NCBI RefSeq assembly: GCF_907165205.1
Contig: NC_058192.1
Coordinates: forward strand, 15,004,001 to 15,068,000
Direction of reading: 5' to 3'
DNA: 64,000 nucleotides
From: Coccinella septempunctata
Lineage: Eukaryota; Arthropoda; Insecta; Coleoptera; Coccinellidae
Positions 23,258 to 36,015 of this stretch are shown here, piece after piece; position 1 is the first letter of the stretch; every line of letters begins with the position of its first letter. The notes beneath the pieces are model-generated. The model saw nothing but the letters and a program-made list of their open reading frames with translations, had not been told where the DNA came from and did no database searches. Made by a program: the position numbers and the translations under genes.

Positions 23258-25121
23258 TACAGAGTGGGCAGAATTCGATGGGATTGAATGGCAACTCTGT
23301 AACCCTAAGTGCTCGATATCGAAGAGATTGTTAATGGCCTAAACCGCATCCTCCTATCTTCTTTTATTCTCAAGTTATAAATGAAAATTCATTTTCTGCA
23401 CTTTGTACTGATGCCTCTATTTTGTGAAGTATCAGTGATATCGAAAAACAAATGTTACCTTCTATAGTCACTTTTTCATGTAGAATGCAGTGGCGCAGTC
23501 AAAGATTTTTTTTTCAGGCCGCACTTCAGTGATATATTGGTAAATTTTTTTCAATATAAATCCTATGTTATTTTCACATATTCCAGTCCGATATATTTTT
23601 TTTATTCAGTATATATGATATAATTCAAATGATTAAATGGTGGTATCAGGATCAAGAACAGGAAAATGATACTATGTCAGTTCGCCGACGTTTCGGAAAT
23701 ATATTTTTCCATCTTCAGGGCTATACTAAACAATTGTATCCTCCCATTATCCTCTATATAAATAAAATAGTTTCCAAATCTCATATATTTTGTATGGAAA
23801 GAAATTATCAGACCGCAGATTTCTTTCCATACAAAATATATGAAATTTGGAAACTATTTTATTTATATAGAGGATAATGGGAGGATACAATTGTTTAGTA
23901 TAGCCCTGAAGATGGAAAAATATATTTCCGAAACGTCGGCGAACTGACATAGTATCATTTTCCTGTTCTTGATCTTGATACCACCATTTAATCATTTGAA
24001 TATACATAATTTGGATCACCAATTTGAATTTGAAGAAAACGTATATGATATAAGTTGTATCTGTTATTGTTTTTCCAATAAAAAAACTCAAAAACAAGTT
24101 TGGTCAAGTGGGCAGGTCGCATTTTCATTGATGGTATGATACTGAACCGAGTACTGAACTTTATGCTTCTATGTGGTGCCAGGTTATTAGAGATTTTTGG
24201 GATCATTTTCATTCCCAATATTCGAAAAACTGCTCGGGAAATGAGGAAATTTCCATAGCTACTTCATACTAATTAACCTATACTAGTACTGGCAATTCCT
24301 TATTTGTGAAGGTGTTTGGAAAGGCTATGTTACTAGTATTTAGATTATCCACTAGTTGAAAAGGTTTCGGAACCTATTCAGTTGAATCAAGGATCCAGGT
24401 TTAAAAAACTTCCTGAAAGTGATTCAATTCATATTGGAAAATTTTTCATATTTTCAAAAATCCGGAATGAAAATGATCTCCAAAGTCTCCCATATTAGTA
24501 ATAATAATATTATTTAATTAATTCTGTGAAATCTAGAAGGTTGTTACAATTTTAATATCTGAATAATAAACCTAAGGAAATTCACTGAAGGCAAAGCATG
24601 GGCCATTAAGCTGACACAATTTAGGAGTATAAAGTTCATTATTATCATATTATCAATGAAAATTACCTGCCAACTTGACCGAACTAGTTTTTGAGTTTTT
24701 TTTTTGGAAGAACAATTAGAGACACGACGTATGTTATATATTCTGAATCAGAAAAAATATGGGACTGGAATATGTAAGAATAACAGAGGGTTTATATTTG
24801 AAGAAATAAAAGTTGTCACTATATCACTGACGTGACGGACTGAAAAAATCTTTGACTACGCTATTGCATTCTACATGAAAAAGTGTCTTAAGAATGTAAC
24901 ATTTGTTTCTCAATAGGACTGATTATTTAAAAAATAGGGGCACCAGTACGAAAAATAGAAAATGAGTTTTCACTTATAACTTGAAAACAAAAGAAGATAG
25001 AGAGCTACGTTTGTCCATTCTATTTTTTGAAAATTGAGGTCGGAAACATACCATCCATTTTTCCCTAGCTCTTCCGGTTACAGAGCTGCCATTCAATTCC
25101 ATCGAATTTTGTCCACCTGTA
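23258..25121. mobile_element. 1.86-kb TA-flanked element with ~350-bp inverted repeats
   Basis: The element spans 23260-25119, flanked by TA at 23258-23259 and 25120-25121. The left end CAGAGTGGGCAGAATTCG is mirrored by the complement of CGAATTTTGTCCACCTG at the right. The arms continue inward to about 23610 and 24740 (for example TTTTTCATGTAGAATGCA, mirrored near 24867). The left and right arms differ by many substitutions, so this is an old insertion. It belongs to the same TA-duplicating CAGGGTGGGCAAAATT-type family as 6337-6950 and 44538-45177. The middle holds the palindrome 23623-24001 and no transposase, so it is non-autonomous. Confidence 0.75.
23623..24001. repeat. near-perfect palindrome, 183-bp arms, 13-bp spacer
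   Basis: Left arm 23623-23805 and right arm 23819-24001 are inverted copies that differ at only a few bases, around the spacer TATCAGACCGCAG. Because of this, plus-strand 23629-23877 and minus-strand 23747-24097 show almost the same peptide (MIKWWYQDQEQEND...). Each arm contains CTGAAGATGG, an AT-rich stem, then TTTCCGAAACGTCGGCGAAC. The motif lies on the minus strand in the left arm and the plus strand in the right, pointing outward. This is the Penelope-type hammerhead-like layout. The arms are far more alike than the enclosing element's own inverted repeats, so the palindrome is younger than its host element or is kept homogeneous by conversion. Confidence 0.85.
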
Positions 25122-28115
25122 CTTCATGATACTAAAAAATTCGTTAGTTTTTTGAACCTAGCCATGGCTTGAAATTTCGATTTGAATGCCTATTATCTTT
25201 GAGTTAATACTCAATGTTATAATGAAGGTCTATTCTCAATAACTCCAAAGGCCAAAACACTGTATGGGTTTCAAAGAAAACACCTACTCCGACAACTCAG
25301 TGTGATAAAATGCCTGGCATCAATTGGTTGTTGAACTCTCCGCACATCTCATACATATACATCAAATCATTTTTTGTCGTTTCGTCTCATATTTATATCG
25401 ACCGCATGTGGTTTCGACAGGTGATTTAAAGAAATTCATCGAATTCAATCTGCAGGTCTCCTCATTTTTACCGTTACCTGATCCGTATGTACTTCCCAAT
25501 CTCGAAAACGCTACGCAACAAAAAGTCCTCTACATCCAAGTACACGAAACATAAATTAATGTGGAGAATGTAAAACAAGTAGCTGCCAGAACTAGTCAAC
25601 GAGTGGTGGCTGGTGGCAGTAAATTAAACGACGATATCCACTGATCTGAATTACAAAACAGATGCAAGAGATCACCATCCGATTCTACACAAGGTATGGA
25701 GAAAGAGGAAAGTTGCTAGGTCTATTTGCCCAACTTTTTGATACGAAATATATCTAGTTACTTGACATCGCTTCCATGTTGGGATTAAGTGATTGACGCA
25801 AGTAGTTTAATTGGTGCACACATGTTATTAGAGAAGAGAAAAGATGAGCTTTTACGACATTGATCATCCATAATTTCATACATCCAACCAAACCCCTATG
25901 GAATCGCACAATATCTTACAGAAACAAAGAAGTATCTACTACTATCACTATTCACTCTACAGGGTGAGTCACAAATATTTTAACAGTAGATTCTTGAGGT
26001 CAAAAGAAACACTTTTTTCCTATACCATTTTTTCGATTCGTTCCTGATAAAAATATATAGCCAATTTAAGTTTTCATAATGAGGTGTGCCATGCCTGGAG
26101 AATCAAAGTTACCTAGCTAAATCTATAATACTACACATCTGTGGATTTTGAACAGAGTTGTATTCAGCCAAAGTAACCAATTTTTCAAATGTCACGGATA
26201 TTTTTCAATTCTTGAACATTTGAACTTTTATGTTACAAAATGTTCAAATATTGATCAGATAGCGCCCAACTTAGTTTCAAGAGTTGGATTCTTTGAAATT
26301 TTTTATGGTACGTTATGGTCATAATGAGAAAACTGGGAGACGTGGCTGATATCTATAGACTTTATGAGAAATATGGGTTGTATCCAGAATTTTAGCTAGA
26401 TGGTTGCTTTCGGTTGCATTTATGCTTAAATCAGGTGAATATATCTCTATTCTTGAGGAACTTTTTCAAGAATTCGCAATGAACTTGCAGTCAACCTTCT
26501 GCGCTACTTTCTTACCATTCCAATAGACAATTAATTGTATTCTTCTATCTCAACCGAATACCATCCTAGGATAAATCACGAAGCAGGACATGAATGTAGA
26601 TTGAATATAGATAAATATACAGTTTCTCGTTCTGAAACGTCAATCTATATTGAAATCATGAAAGTATGGTATGAAAAGGTCTTTATTAAAGATGAATTTT
26701 CTTCCAATTTACTCGCCTCTCGCTATATCTGTTACACTAATTATATTGCAGCAAATATCGTTTGAAAATGAGTACGAATTTTTTGATAGTGAAATTAGTT
26801 GTCCTTAATTGTCACTCATACATAATATGGAATTATGAAAAAGCCTCAGAATAATAGATAAAATGCAACGATTCTATAAAATTGGACGATTCAAAAGAGA
26901 TACATATACTCTCTGAGTATCCTCAAACAACGCACCTATATTATAGATATATTAAATTTTGTTATCTCGTCTTTGAGTTTTGAGTTCCTAATCCCTGTAT
27001 GTATATTATTTTTCCAGCTATTAAATCTTCAAAATGTGAGAAGTTGTCTATTTAACCACCTATTGGTTCCTGATCAGTAATTTTTTATCATAAAACGCCG
27101 TGACAACGCAGTGGGTGTTAGGTTATTTATCTTCAAGAGATTTTGGACTATGAAACTTAGCTATGTAGGTATGTGTTACAACCAGAAACATCTTCCAAAA
27201 CCTGTTTCTTCAAGATATAAATCGATCAGATTATGGAATTATGTGTTGTTATCTGCACCCATTTGTGATTAATATTTCTCGATTAACGTTTAACAAGGAG
27301 ATCTATCAAATCTTTATGCGTTGATGAGGTGTATATTATTACAAGCATTAATGTACATGAATCTAAGATTTGATCTAATGAACACTTTTGTTAAATTTTT
27401 TCTCGTTGATAGAAACGATATTCTTTCGTCGAAAAAGGAGCTACTTATTAGAGACTGATGAGCTTTGTTTTGTATATGTATATTGAATATTTTATTGTAT
27501 ATGTATTATTTGACTATCAATATACTTCTGAAACTGAGATATTCTTTCAAGTTGAAAAACATAACCTGTAATAATATTAAATATACATTTACTCAAAAAC
27601 TCAATTATATCCTTATTTCAAACTAAAGAATTGTTTTCAAATAATGCACAATCACAGGTTTTTTTTTAATTTCAAATCCTAACACCCATCGAGAATATAA
27701 GAGAGACTCTTCAATCATAAATATGATGCTAGAATGATCAATAATTCCTTCGGAATTGTTGTTTCCATTTATATTTTACATTTAATGTCTACTAATCTAC
27801 CAATAGTCATAGAATACATAAACCCAATCTCCAATTTTTCATTACCACTCTTGACCTCCAATTCACAATTCCATAGTAAGATAGGTTCTCGGATAGTTTA
27901 TTCCAGTAATGGTTCGAATTAAATTTTCGATTTATTTTAACAGTTATGCACAAGGATAAATTGCATGCCATTTTTCTTTTAGATAATGAAGCTCTAACGA
28001 AATAAATTTCATATTATTTTTCTTAGGTAAGGTTATTAGATCGAAGCAACTCGAGTTCGATAGGCGACTGCTTATTCAATTTCCAAATAATGGAGAACAT
28101 TCAAAATGGATATCA
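25122..28115. other. unassigned tract with an isolated repeat end
   Basis: At 25956 CTACAGGGTGAGTCACAAAT resembles the left end of a TA-flanked MITE, followed by a TTCTTGAGGTCAAAAGAAAC block that has a weak relative near 40935. No matching right end was found. The remaining sequence has no supportable gene. Confidence 0.45.
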
Positions 28116-28331
28116 TTGATACAAAAATTCAAAAAAAATATTCACTGGCTCACTAAGAACTTAAAAAATTACCTTCTGAATCGTCTCACATTTGTTCATG
28201 TCAATGGTTCTTACGAGTATCAGAACAATCTTGGTGTCCCACAAGGATCAGTTGTAGGACCATTTACTTTACTCTTATTCATCAACAAGCTGAATGATTA
28301 TCTTGTTGAGTGCATTGTGATTCCTTTTTAA
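28116..28331 (+). pseudogene. LINE reverse-transcriptase fragment
   Basis: The 71-codon frame contains KNYLLNRLTFVHVNGSY and then NNLGVPQGSVVGP, followed by LLLFINKLNDYL. GVPQGSVxGP followed by (L)FINxLND is the diagnostic motif B region of non-LTR retrotransposon reverse transcriptases (usual form GVPQGSVLGPLLFLxYINDL). The catalytic YADD motif that should follow within about 30-40 residues is absent, because the frame ends at 28331 where the MITE at 28332-28687 begins. Upstream sequence is not recognisable, so the copy is also 5' truncated or decayed. It may come from another LINE family than the ORF2 tails at 7.5 and 13.9 kb; the two regions do not overlap, so I cannot compare them. Confidence 0.8.
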
Positions 28332-28687
28332 ATTACATATATTTGTGCCTTTCGGTTGTTTTTATCATTTTACAATCTTTGGAATGTCCACTTTTGACAT
28401 TATTCAGGCTTTTTTTCCGTGTTTCGTTTCATTTTTCGTGCATTACATTTATGGTTTCATCCATAGACTAATAATTTATTTATTATTAAATTATGGTTTC
28501 GTCACAGAACACATTAAAGTTGAGGCATTCTGTGATGAAATACGAAAAAAACGCCTGAATAATGTCAAAACTCACCTTAAAAATTTAATATAAATTTTCT
28601 TTTATATCACTTGTATTTGGAAGCCAGGGTCATTCCAAGAATTGTAAAATGATAAAAGCAACTGAAAGGCACAAATATAATTTAAAA
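28332..28687. mobile_element. MITE, about 355 bp, inserted in the RT relic
   Basis: Left end TTTGTGCCTTTCGGTTGTTT followed by TATCATTTTACAATC is mirrored by GATAAAAGCAACTGAAAGGC and ACAAATATAA at 28650-28685. The inverted repeats are about 55 bp with a few mismatches. The interior includes an AT-rich palindromic centre near 28480. The immediate flanks are A/T runs, so the target duplication cannot be defined. The 82-codon frame inside has no domain. Confidence 0.65.
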
Positions 28688-31600
28688 AAAACGTTTCCAT
28701 TGAAAGAGTTTTTTCTATTATTTACAAGATTGGTAAACGTTCCTGAACTCGTCCATTGAATTGAATTGAAAGAGATGCTGCTAATTATGATTGAATGGAG
28801 TTTTGGAATTTTGACAATTTTTGGTCCACCATTTTGTCAGTTTTTAATAAATTACAAATAAACTATGAGACCTCGTCTATACTTAAGCATGTGCATGGCT
28901 ATATCCTACAAGACGAGATTCGAGACGAGACTCATCTGGTTGATCTCATGACTCTCGTGTGCATTACTACCGAATACCTTTCTTTATTATGGGATTTTGA
29001 CATTCCCGTCTTATGTATCATATCCACTTTCTCGTAATTTTGGATCTTCATATATGTACCTTCTTTATTTGCACACTCATATAATGAAATCTCGACTTAA
29101 TACATATATATTCGATAACTCTATAGGTGCCTATTGAAGTGCATCTAGTCAACAGAATCATTCATTACTTAATGGCAATTATATTGGCTTTAAGAATACC
29201 GTTTCGATTTTATTTATTGTAAAACTGCAGTAAGAGCATCAATCCAACTCGCGGTATACTTATTCTTCTTTAGAAATGGACTAAAGGAATCATCACCGTC
29301 TCGCAATTTCTACGAGAAACATTGACCTCTGCCATTGCACGTTCAGTAATTCATTATTTAACATTGGAAATCGCCGTAATAAAACACGCAATCGACTGTA
29401 AAAATGCTGAACGCTCGCTCCGCTCAAATGTTGCTTGACCCACTGCTGGAGGCAGGAGATCAGGACTTTGTTTACGGAATGTTCATTCAAATCTCCGCAT
29501 ACGTTTACATCTTTCGTGCTGCAAGATCGGTGATCCGGATAGTTCCGCATCGAAGGAAAGTTCTTTTGTTTCTGGCGAAAAAAACTGCAAATTTCAAGCG
29601 AAGTTTATTATTTACAAAATCATCCTTTACGTTTAGTATTTACCATTCCACAACAAAATAAAAAAAAATTTAATTGGATACAAATGCCTTACCTTCAATA
29701 TTTTTCGAAAAAAGCCTGTAATTCCAACGTAAATTGATGAAATTTGGTCCTGATTGGTTGGAGCAACTCGATTTTTGTAGCAAATTTCATCGCTCTACTC
29801 CCAGTAGTTTTAGAGAAAACGCCTAGTGTAATTTTTTCATTTGCCTACATCTCTTGAAACGAAAACTGTCAATTTGAGCGGCTTATTCACTTTTTCGTCC
29901 TTTCATGTATTATTGAAAATATGTTTCCATTTGAAAAACGAAAGTTGGATGGAATAATTGATGAATTAACAAGAATAAATCATCATGTAATTGATTTCTT
30001 CCTTCAATAACAACTCTACGAAAAAGGCATCACTCGTGAAGTGCATGTCATCGACATCAAAGTATATGAAAAATTAAAATTCGAATTCAATAAGTTGAAC
30101 CATTTCACCACATAATAAAGAAAAATGGTTGACTAAATCATCTCCTATCTCTATCTGGCATAAAAAAGGTTGTCATTCAACAAAACTCAAGTATCGCATC
30201 CAGGATTCCCGAAGCCGATGAAAAAACGGATTACGTCGCGAATCACCCTATGTAATATCCATATTTCTAATACCATTTATTGCAGCTGCAGTAGGTGTCT
30301 CAAAACGCCAAGCTCTCATGATAAATGGCCTAAATCCTCAACAAAGTACAAGATCTAGTTCTGGTTCAAATCCATTATTTATTCGCACACACTTCCTGAT
30401 TGAGCAATTTTTAAGAAACAAAAGGTCCATAAACCAGGCAGGTTTGTCGTAACTGTATTCTGACAATCTGAACCATTTCCTCAATTACATATCAACATAT
30501 TACTGATCGAAATGAATCTAGGATGCTCTAATGAATTGAGTAATTAAATAATAATGTGTGCATTTGCAATATTCTATAGGATATAGAAGAAAGTCTGGGA
30601 AATTCTTCTCAATTGGTGTTTTCATATCAGGGCATTGAAGCTAAAACAAATTATATTGAATTTGCGAGAAGTGCGCGGACTGCGAGGACCAAATTTTGCA
30701 TTTTAATAAAGAAACTACTATTACGACTTGACTCCTCAACTCTAATATAACAATATGAATGAGAAATAAGTCCATAACATGATGAAGTCAATCTATTTTC
30801 GAAATGCGTACTGTTCTGTACCCTGGAGAAGTTGAAAAATTAGCAAATTAGCTCCATCCCAAAACTGATAATTCATTTTTAATCTCATGAATTTCGATTT
30901 TGTCCCGAACCAGGTACTCCAAAGTTTTCAACTGACTTACTTATATAAATAACGGTACTAACAAATATTACCTACTATTTACATTGAATAAGGACATTGT
31001 CCCTCTACAATGGTAGTTAAATCTGTGCTAAACAATACGAGATAAATTTCTAAGAATCAGCATATTGTGATTTGCTCTTTTCAGATTTGTTAGGTTTGTA
31101 CAGTGAGCCATTGAAGTGTTTTATGATGGCTTCAAGTAAAATTCCATCAAATTCGAAATATTCTGTTTAAATGAAATTGCTTTCAGATATCTTAGGAAGG
31201 CTGTAAGTTTCTTTTCTCTGTTGAGAAAATAATCAGACAGTTTCATACTTCCGACATCAGATGCTATAATTTGAATGGCATCTTATAATCGCAATCTTCC
31301 TACTGCAGTTATAAATCAACTCCAAGAATGATACTTCGAGTGTAAGTGTAACTTTATCACTTCCATCTATTTCATAACTACCACATTCAAATGAATTATA
31401 TCCGAGCAATACCAATTGACGCTGTTTTTCCGTGAAAGTATGATCGACTTCAGAAAGCGAATACTTATGGAAGCAAGAGAATTTTTAGACCATTTCTCAT
31501 TCGGTATGCACAGCGTGTGCCCGATCAGTCTTTGAAAGTGAAAAGCTACAAACAAAGAACGATTCAATTATTCGTTATGTATAATTATTGCTCATCGATT

Positions 31601-31999
31601 GCTTCCGCAGTGTTTTATTGAAATGAATGAATGTGAAAGCGAGTTGATTGATGACAATTCTAGACATATTTCAAACTGAATCTTGAGGACCACAAATAGG
31701 TACCTACTGTGTTATATCATAGTATCAATTGAACCAATATACATGGAATAATATTTCCTTACAAATTGCTCATGAAAAAATTACCGTATTATTGTTGTAA
31801 TTATCAGGTCTTAAATTTTATTGTGTGAATTCTTTTCAAAATTACAAATTTGCCTGCTTTTTTGTAGATTTCTTGTACCAAGTTTTCATATCTATTATTT
31901 ATTTATCGATAAACTTCGTGAATGAAATTGATTTAGTGAATATTCCTTAAGCCTTCGATGATGATCTATGAGAATTGAAAATTATTCGTGTTACTGTGA
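28688..31999. other. unassigned tract
   Basis: Several open but unidentifiable stretches occur here, for example 29404-29661 and an open run near 30280-30420 that follows TTTATTGCAG and reads AAAVGVSKRQALMINGL. I cannot link them to a family. CGCTCGCTCCGCTC at 29411 is locally CpG-rich. Nothing else is seen. Confidence 0.4.
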
Positions 32000-33266
32000 T
32001 ATGAGGATGTATTGATATCTAGTTAGCCTAGACCAGTTCCATGCATAAAAAAAATATTGCGTTACCACAGCAACGAACAATAACTCATTAGAAGTGTCAG
32101 AGTGAAGTTTGAGGTCGAAAAAGTAAACCAGAGTTACGCAATATATTAAAAGAAAGTAGATGTCCACCGAAATTGTGAAAATCGAAAAATTGGAGTATCG
32201 AGCCTGTATTTAAAAGGGTTAAGAGGTAAGAAGATTTACGAAGATTTGCTTAATAGCCTTGGTGATCAATGTCCTTCGTATGCGACCGTGAAAAATTGGA
32301 CTGCAAGCTTCAAAAGAGGTGAATTTTCCATTGAAGATGATGACCGATCGGGAAGGCCAGTTTCTGTGTCAGTCCCCGAAAATATCGATGCAGTTCATGA
32401 CATGATTTTATCAGACCGTCGAATTGGTTCAAAACGGATATCTGAAGCACTGAATATTTCATACGAACGCGTTCATCATATACTTCACGTCAATTTGGAC
32501 ATGAGAAAATTGCTGCAAAATGGATCTCCAAATGTTTGAATGTTGACCAAGAGCGTGCAAGAGTAGAAGCATTGCGTTAGATCTGTGTTCGATTTGAAAA
32601 CGATGTAGACTTCTTAGACCGAATTGATACTATGGATGAGACTTGAATACATTTCTACGATCCAGAAACAATGCAACAATCGATGGAATGGCGACACTCT
32701 GGTTCTCCAAGACCTAAGAAGTTATTTCGTGTCCAAAAATCTGCTGGAAAAGTTCTTTCTTCCGTTTTTTGGGATTACCATGGAGTAATCATGTTCAATT
32801 TTTTTTTGGATAAGGGAAGAACAATAACCGGAGATTACTATTCGACATCACTGACCACTCTACGGTAAAAAATTAAAGAGAAAATACACGGGAACTGGGA
32901 AGCTACCCAAAGGTGTTTTGTTTTTGCAGGACAACGCCCCTGCACACAAATCTCATTTTGCTATGCAAAAAATTCGTGATTTAGGGTTTGAATTACTAGA
33001 ACACCCCCCTCATTCAGCAGATTTGGCTCCATCCGACTACCATCTCTGTCCTCAACTGCAAAAAAGTTTAAAAGGTCGTACATTTTCTTCCAACGAGGAG
33101 GTAATATAATAATAAAAGCTCTAGAGGTCTGGTTTGCAGAGCAAAAGGAAACATGTTGTTCGAAAGGTCTAGAGACGTTGCAGGTTCACTGTAATAAATG
33201 TATAAAGAGGAGAATTTGTGGTGTAATAAAACATTTCGACATTGAAATTTTGTTTGGTTCTATAGT
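32000..33266 (+). mobile_element. mariner element, copy C, 3' terminal repeat missing
   Basis: TA at 32000-32001 precedes TGAGGATGTATTGATATC, which is the family 5' end with one change. Homology to the other copies continues to TGTTTGGTTCTATAGT at 33266 and then stops abruptly. About 33 bp including the whole 3' inverted repeat are absent. A copy lacking one end cannot transpose. The loss may reflect a deletion or an abortive repair event after excision. Confidence 0.9.
32160..33225 (+). pseudogene. mariner transposase, copy C, start retained, several stops
   Basis: The family start codon is present at 32160 (ATG, then TCC ACC GAA ATT GTG). The N-terminal DNA-binding part is well kept from 32246 to 32539 (SYATVKNWTASFKRGEFS, then DDDRSGRPVSVSVPENID, then GSKRISEALNISYERVHH). 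Breaks: a deletion near 32203 that removes the AIIKY segment, a frameshift before NV at 32539, TAG at about 32578, and TGG to TGA in MDETW near 32644 right beside the first catalytic Asp. The second Asp (LQDNAPAH near 32924) and third (PSDYHL near 33035) survive. Short insertions occur near 32805 and 33105. Confidence 0.88.
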
Positions 33267-35749
33267 CATCAAGTGCAGGAGACCGAAATATCATATCTAA
33301 ATCTAAATTGATGAGTGAATCTACAGAAGGTGTTAATCTAATTCTACGGATTATGCACTTGATTTGGTTGGATTCGTCAGTGTTACTTACTGACCCTAGA
33401 TAGAGATCATAAAATCTTGGACAATCCAGAATTTTTTCTTGCATGACATTCACCTTTCACATACCTCAAAACTTCTTCCCACTATATATCATTTCGTTCA
33501 ACGCGAATGATTATGAAGAAGACATCAACTATAAAAACCATTTAGAAGGACAACATCGTGATTCACAACTATTAAAGCCTTCATCAGCAGATTAGATCTT
33601 GAAGTTCTTGAAGCCATAGTCGACATAGATGGCTGATAAGCTCCTAACGGTCTTTGTCCAGTCCGTATGATCATCGTGCATAAAAGTAACAAGATCTTAG
33701 TATTGGCTTAATTATTTTCCATGATTATAAATTGTTCGTTTACAGAGCGAGAAGAAGACGACAACAAACTTGTACACATTGAAAGTAATGAGCCTCACTG
33801 CGACGACAACCATAGACCCCTTTTCACTATATCCTAAAGGTGTGAACACACTGATCGAATTTTCAATCTCGGACACGTGAAAGAAATTATGAAAAAGAAT
33901 TTGAAAAACATCTCACCAGATGCAGCAAAATTAGAGCCCACATTGACATATTATTATGAATTGATTCTTCATTGTGTTGGATAAAAAAAATAAACCCAGT
34001 AAACTTCTCTTATTGGTTCTTGAGTGCTACTTTATTCTAACAGTACTCAGTACAGGGTGATATATTATGAATTCCATACTTCCTCTACATTTTTTTGTAC
34101 TACTGTACTTAAAAAAGATTGATGAATTAAAATAAAACTTTTTTCATTTACACAGGGGTGGTGAGCTTAGCGTGATCTCACATCCTTATTTCGAATGAGA
34201 ACTTTATTTTTTCATTTGATATATTGCTTCTCTTGAAATTTTTTCATCTAACATATCGAACATATCCCATACCTAGGTTTGAGGCATATAAACAAATCTT
34301 TTCAAAGATGATATTCGAGTTACGAATGTTGTTTATTACGGACTTTTTACTCAGTAATGAAATTTCTTTCACATGATCTGGAGTCCTTTACTGGCCTAAC
34401 ACACTAATTACTCAAAATTACTATATTCATTTTCATGGTAGCTACTCTTTTACATTTTTAACAATTTTTACTTGAAGGTCCAGATGAGCTTTATTGGCCC
34501 CTCAAGGCCCTATTACATTTTGCCCCTTTTTGAATTGAGTAAATAGTTGAAAATAAATTACCTATAATAACCTATCACAAGAATTAAGTCCTTTTGCAGA
34601 ATTTATTGAAATTTTTTTGTATCAAAATCATATTTCTGGAAAATAATAGGTAATTTTTTCTTCTTCTTTTTCTGCAAACTTCTGTAATACGGACCCGAGA
34701 TCTGGTGAGATTCACATGAACCCCTTCTCAATAATTTTCGAATTGCTTTTATGAATCACTCAGAATAATAATGATACGACTGGTTGTTTTGTATTATCAT
34801 CAATCACTCCTCCAAACGAGAAAAACGAAGCCATTGAACTCGACGTCGATCGATCAGATAGCCGAGCGATTTGAATCATGAGCTTAATCAATTGTGATGA
34901 CCTGAAGATATCAAAATATTAAGTTTCCTCATACCTAATGACTTGGAAGAGTTTCTGTCCGCGTCTTTTAAGGTCATTTCGTTGTGAAATTTCGAATACT
35001 AGCCGTAACAAACAAGATGATTCTCTATTTTATTCAAATTTACTCATTTTCTGAATTAGTTTCAGCTTATGGGAAAACTTCAGCTACGCTATATGAATAT
35101 GGATAATCTACGGGTGAAAATGAAATATTACTTGATTTTGCTATGACTGTCATATTTGAGCCCAGCAGGGAACAATTTTTGTATTCTCAAGGAGTTCATC
35201 GGTAAATTCGTGCGTATTACTTTCCCAAAAAAACTTTCAAATCAGCCTACTGGTGTCGATGTAAATTCACAATGACATTTAATTAATGACAACAACTTTT
35301 TCTCCCTGGAATATTTCCAATCAAAATAATGAAACGTCCTACATTTAAGTACCCCAGATTTTTGCAACTTCGTGTCTTTTACTGAGAGAGAGTGGCGTTA
35401 TATTGAAAAATTTACATAGTTTCTATCTATTTGTACTGGAAATTGATGTGATAATGATGTCCGAGTCAAGAGTCAACTGTCTCAATTGTGATTGGCGACA
35501 CTGAGCAACTATCTCACTCCAGTCTTTGGAATGTTTATTTTCCATTCCATGTATCTATGTCCTCAGTTTTTCCACACGCAAATAAAGGAGTCGCATCAAT
35601 CATGAGATTTTGACATGTCTATATGCGCCAATCATAAAATTCAAACGTTTCTCTATGCGACTGAGCGCACAAAAATATAATTTCTTAATACGTCAGTTTC
35701 AAGACGATAAGTCTACCGCGAAATTATTTCATTATAAAAAGCAACGAAA
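33267..35749. other. unassigned tract
   Basis: A lone TACAGGGTGATATATTATG near 34051 resembles a MITE end without a partner. From about 35500 the tract may be the upstream part of the element that carries the recombinase relic. No gene is supported. Confidence 0.4.
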
Positions 35750-36015
35750 ATGGATGAATTAGATAAATCATCAGAAGAATTACCAAAGTCTGTTAGACAG
35801 AACAGGCCACTTTAGAAGAGACAGATTTCTCGAAATGGTGCTTAAAAAAAGGAATAAAAAATGTGATGAGAGAAGAGGTATTCCTTGCCTATTTCGGAGA
35901 GCTGAGTAAGAAGTGCAAGTCCAACACATTGTGATCGAAATATTCGATGTTCAAGAGTACGATGAAAATGAGAAACGGCCTGGATGTCAGCAAATTCCTA
36001 AAATTAACTAAATGA
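35750..36015 (+). pseudogene. tyrosine-recombinase-type (Crypton-like) ORF relic
   Basis: An ATG at 35750 opens MDELDKSSEELPKSVRQ. After a one-base frame change near 35800 the reading continues in the frame of 35803: ETDFSKWCLKKGIKNVMREE, then VFLAYFGELSKKCKSNTL, a TGA where Trp is expected, then SKYSMFKSTMKM and GLDVSKFLKLTK to TGA at 36013. This wording (AYF.ELSKK.K..TLW..YSM.KST) is that of the N-terminal helical, core-binding segment of tyrosine-recombinase-like proteins abundant in insect genomes and related to Cryptons. The catalytic half with Arg...His-x-x-Arg...Tyr is missing. Just downstream, 36165-36225 has imperfect inverted GTGGAAAGTG/CACTTTCC-type words that may be the element's end. 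The family call is from memory of motif wording. Confidence 0.5.

Noticed and set aside
30256..30420. Possible exon after TTTATTGCAG
   Set aside because: The stretch is open but there is no good donor and no recognised protein. The acceptor alone is weak.
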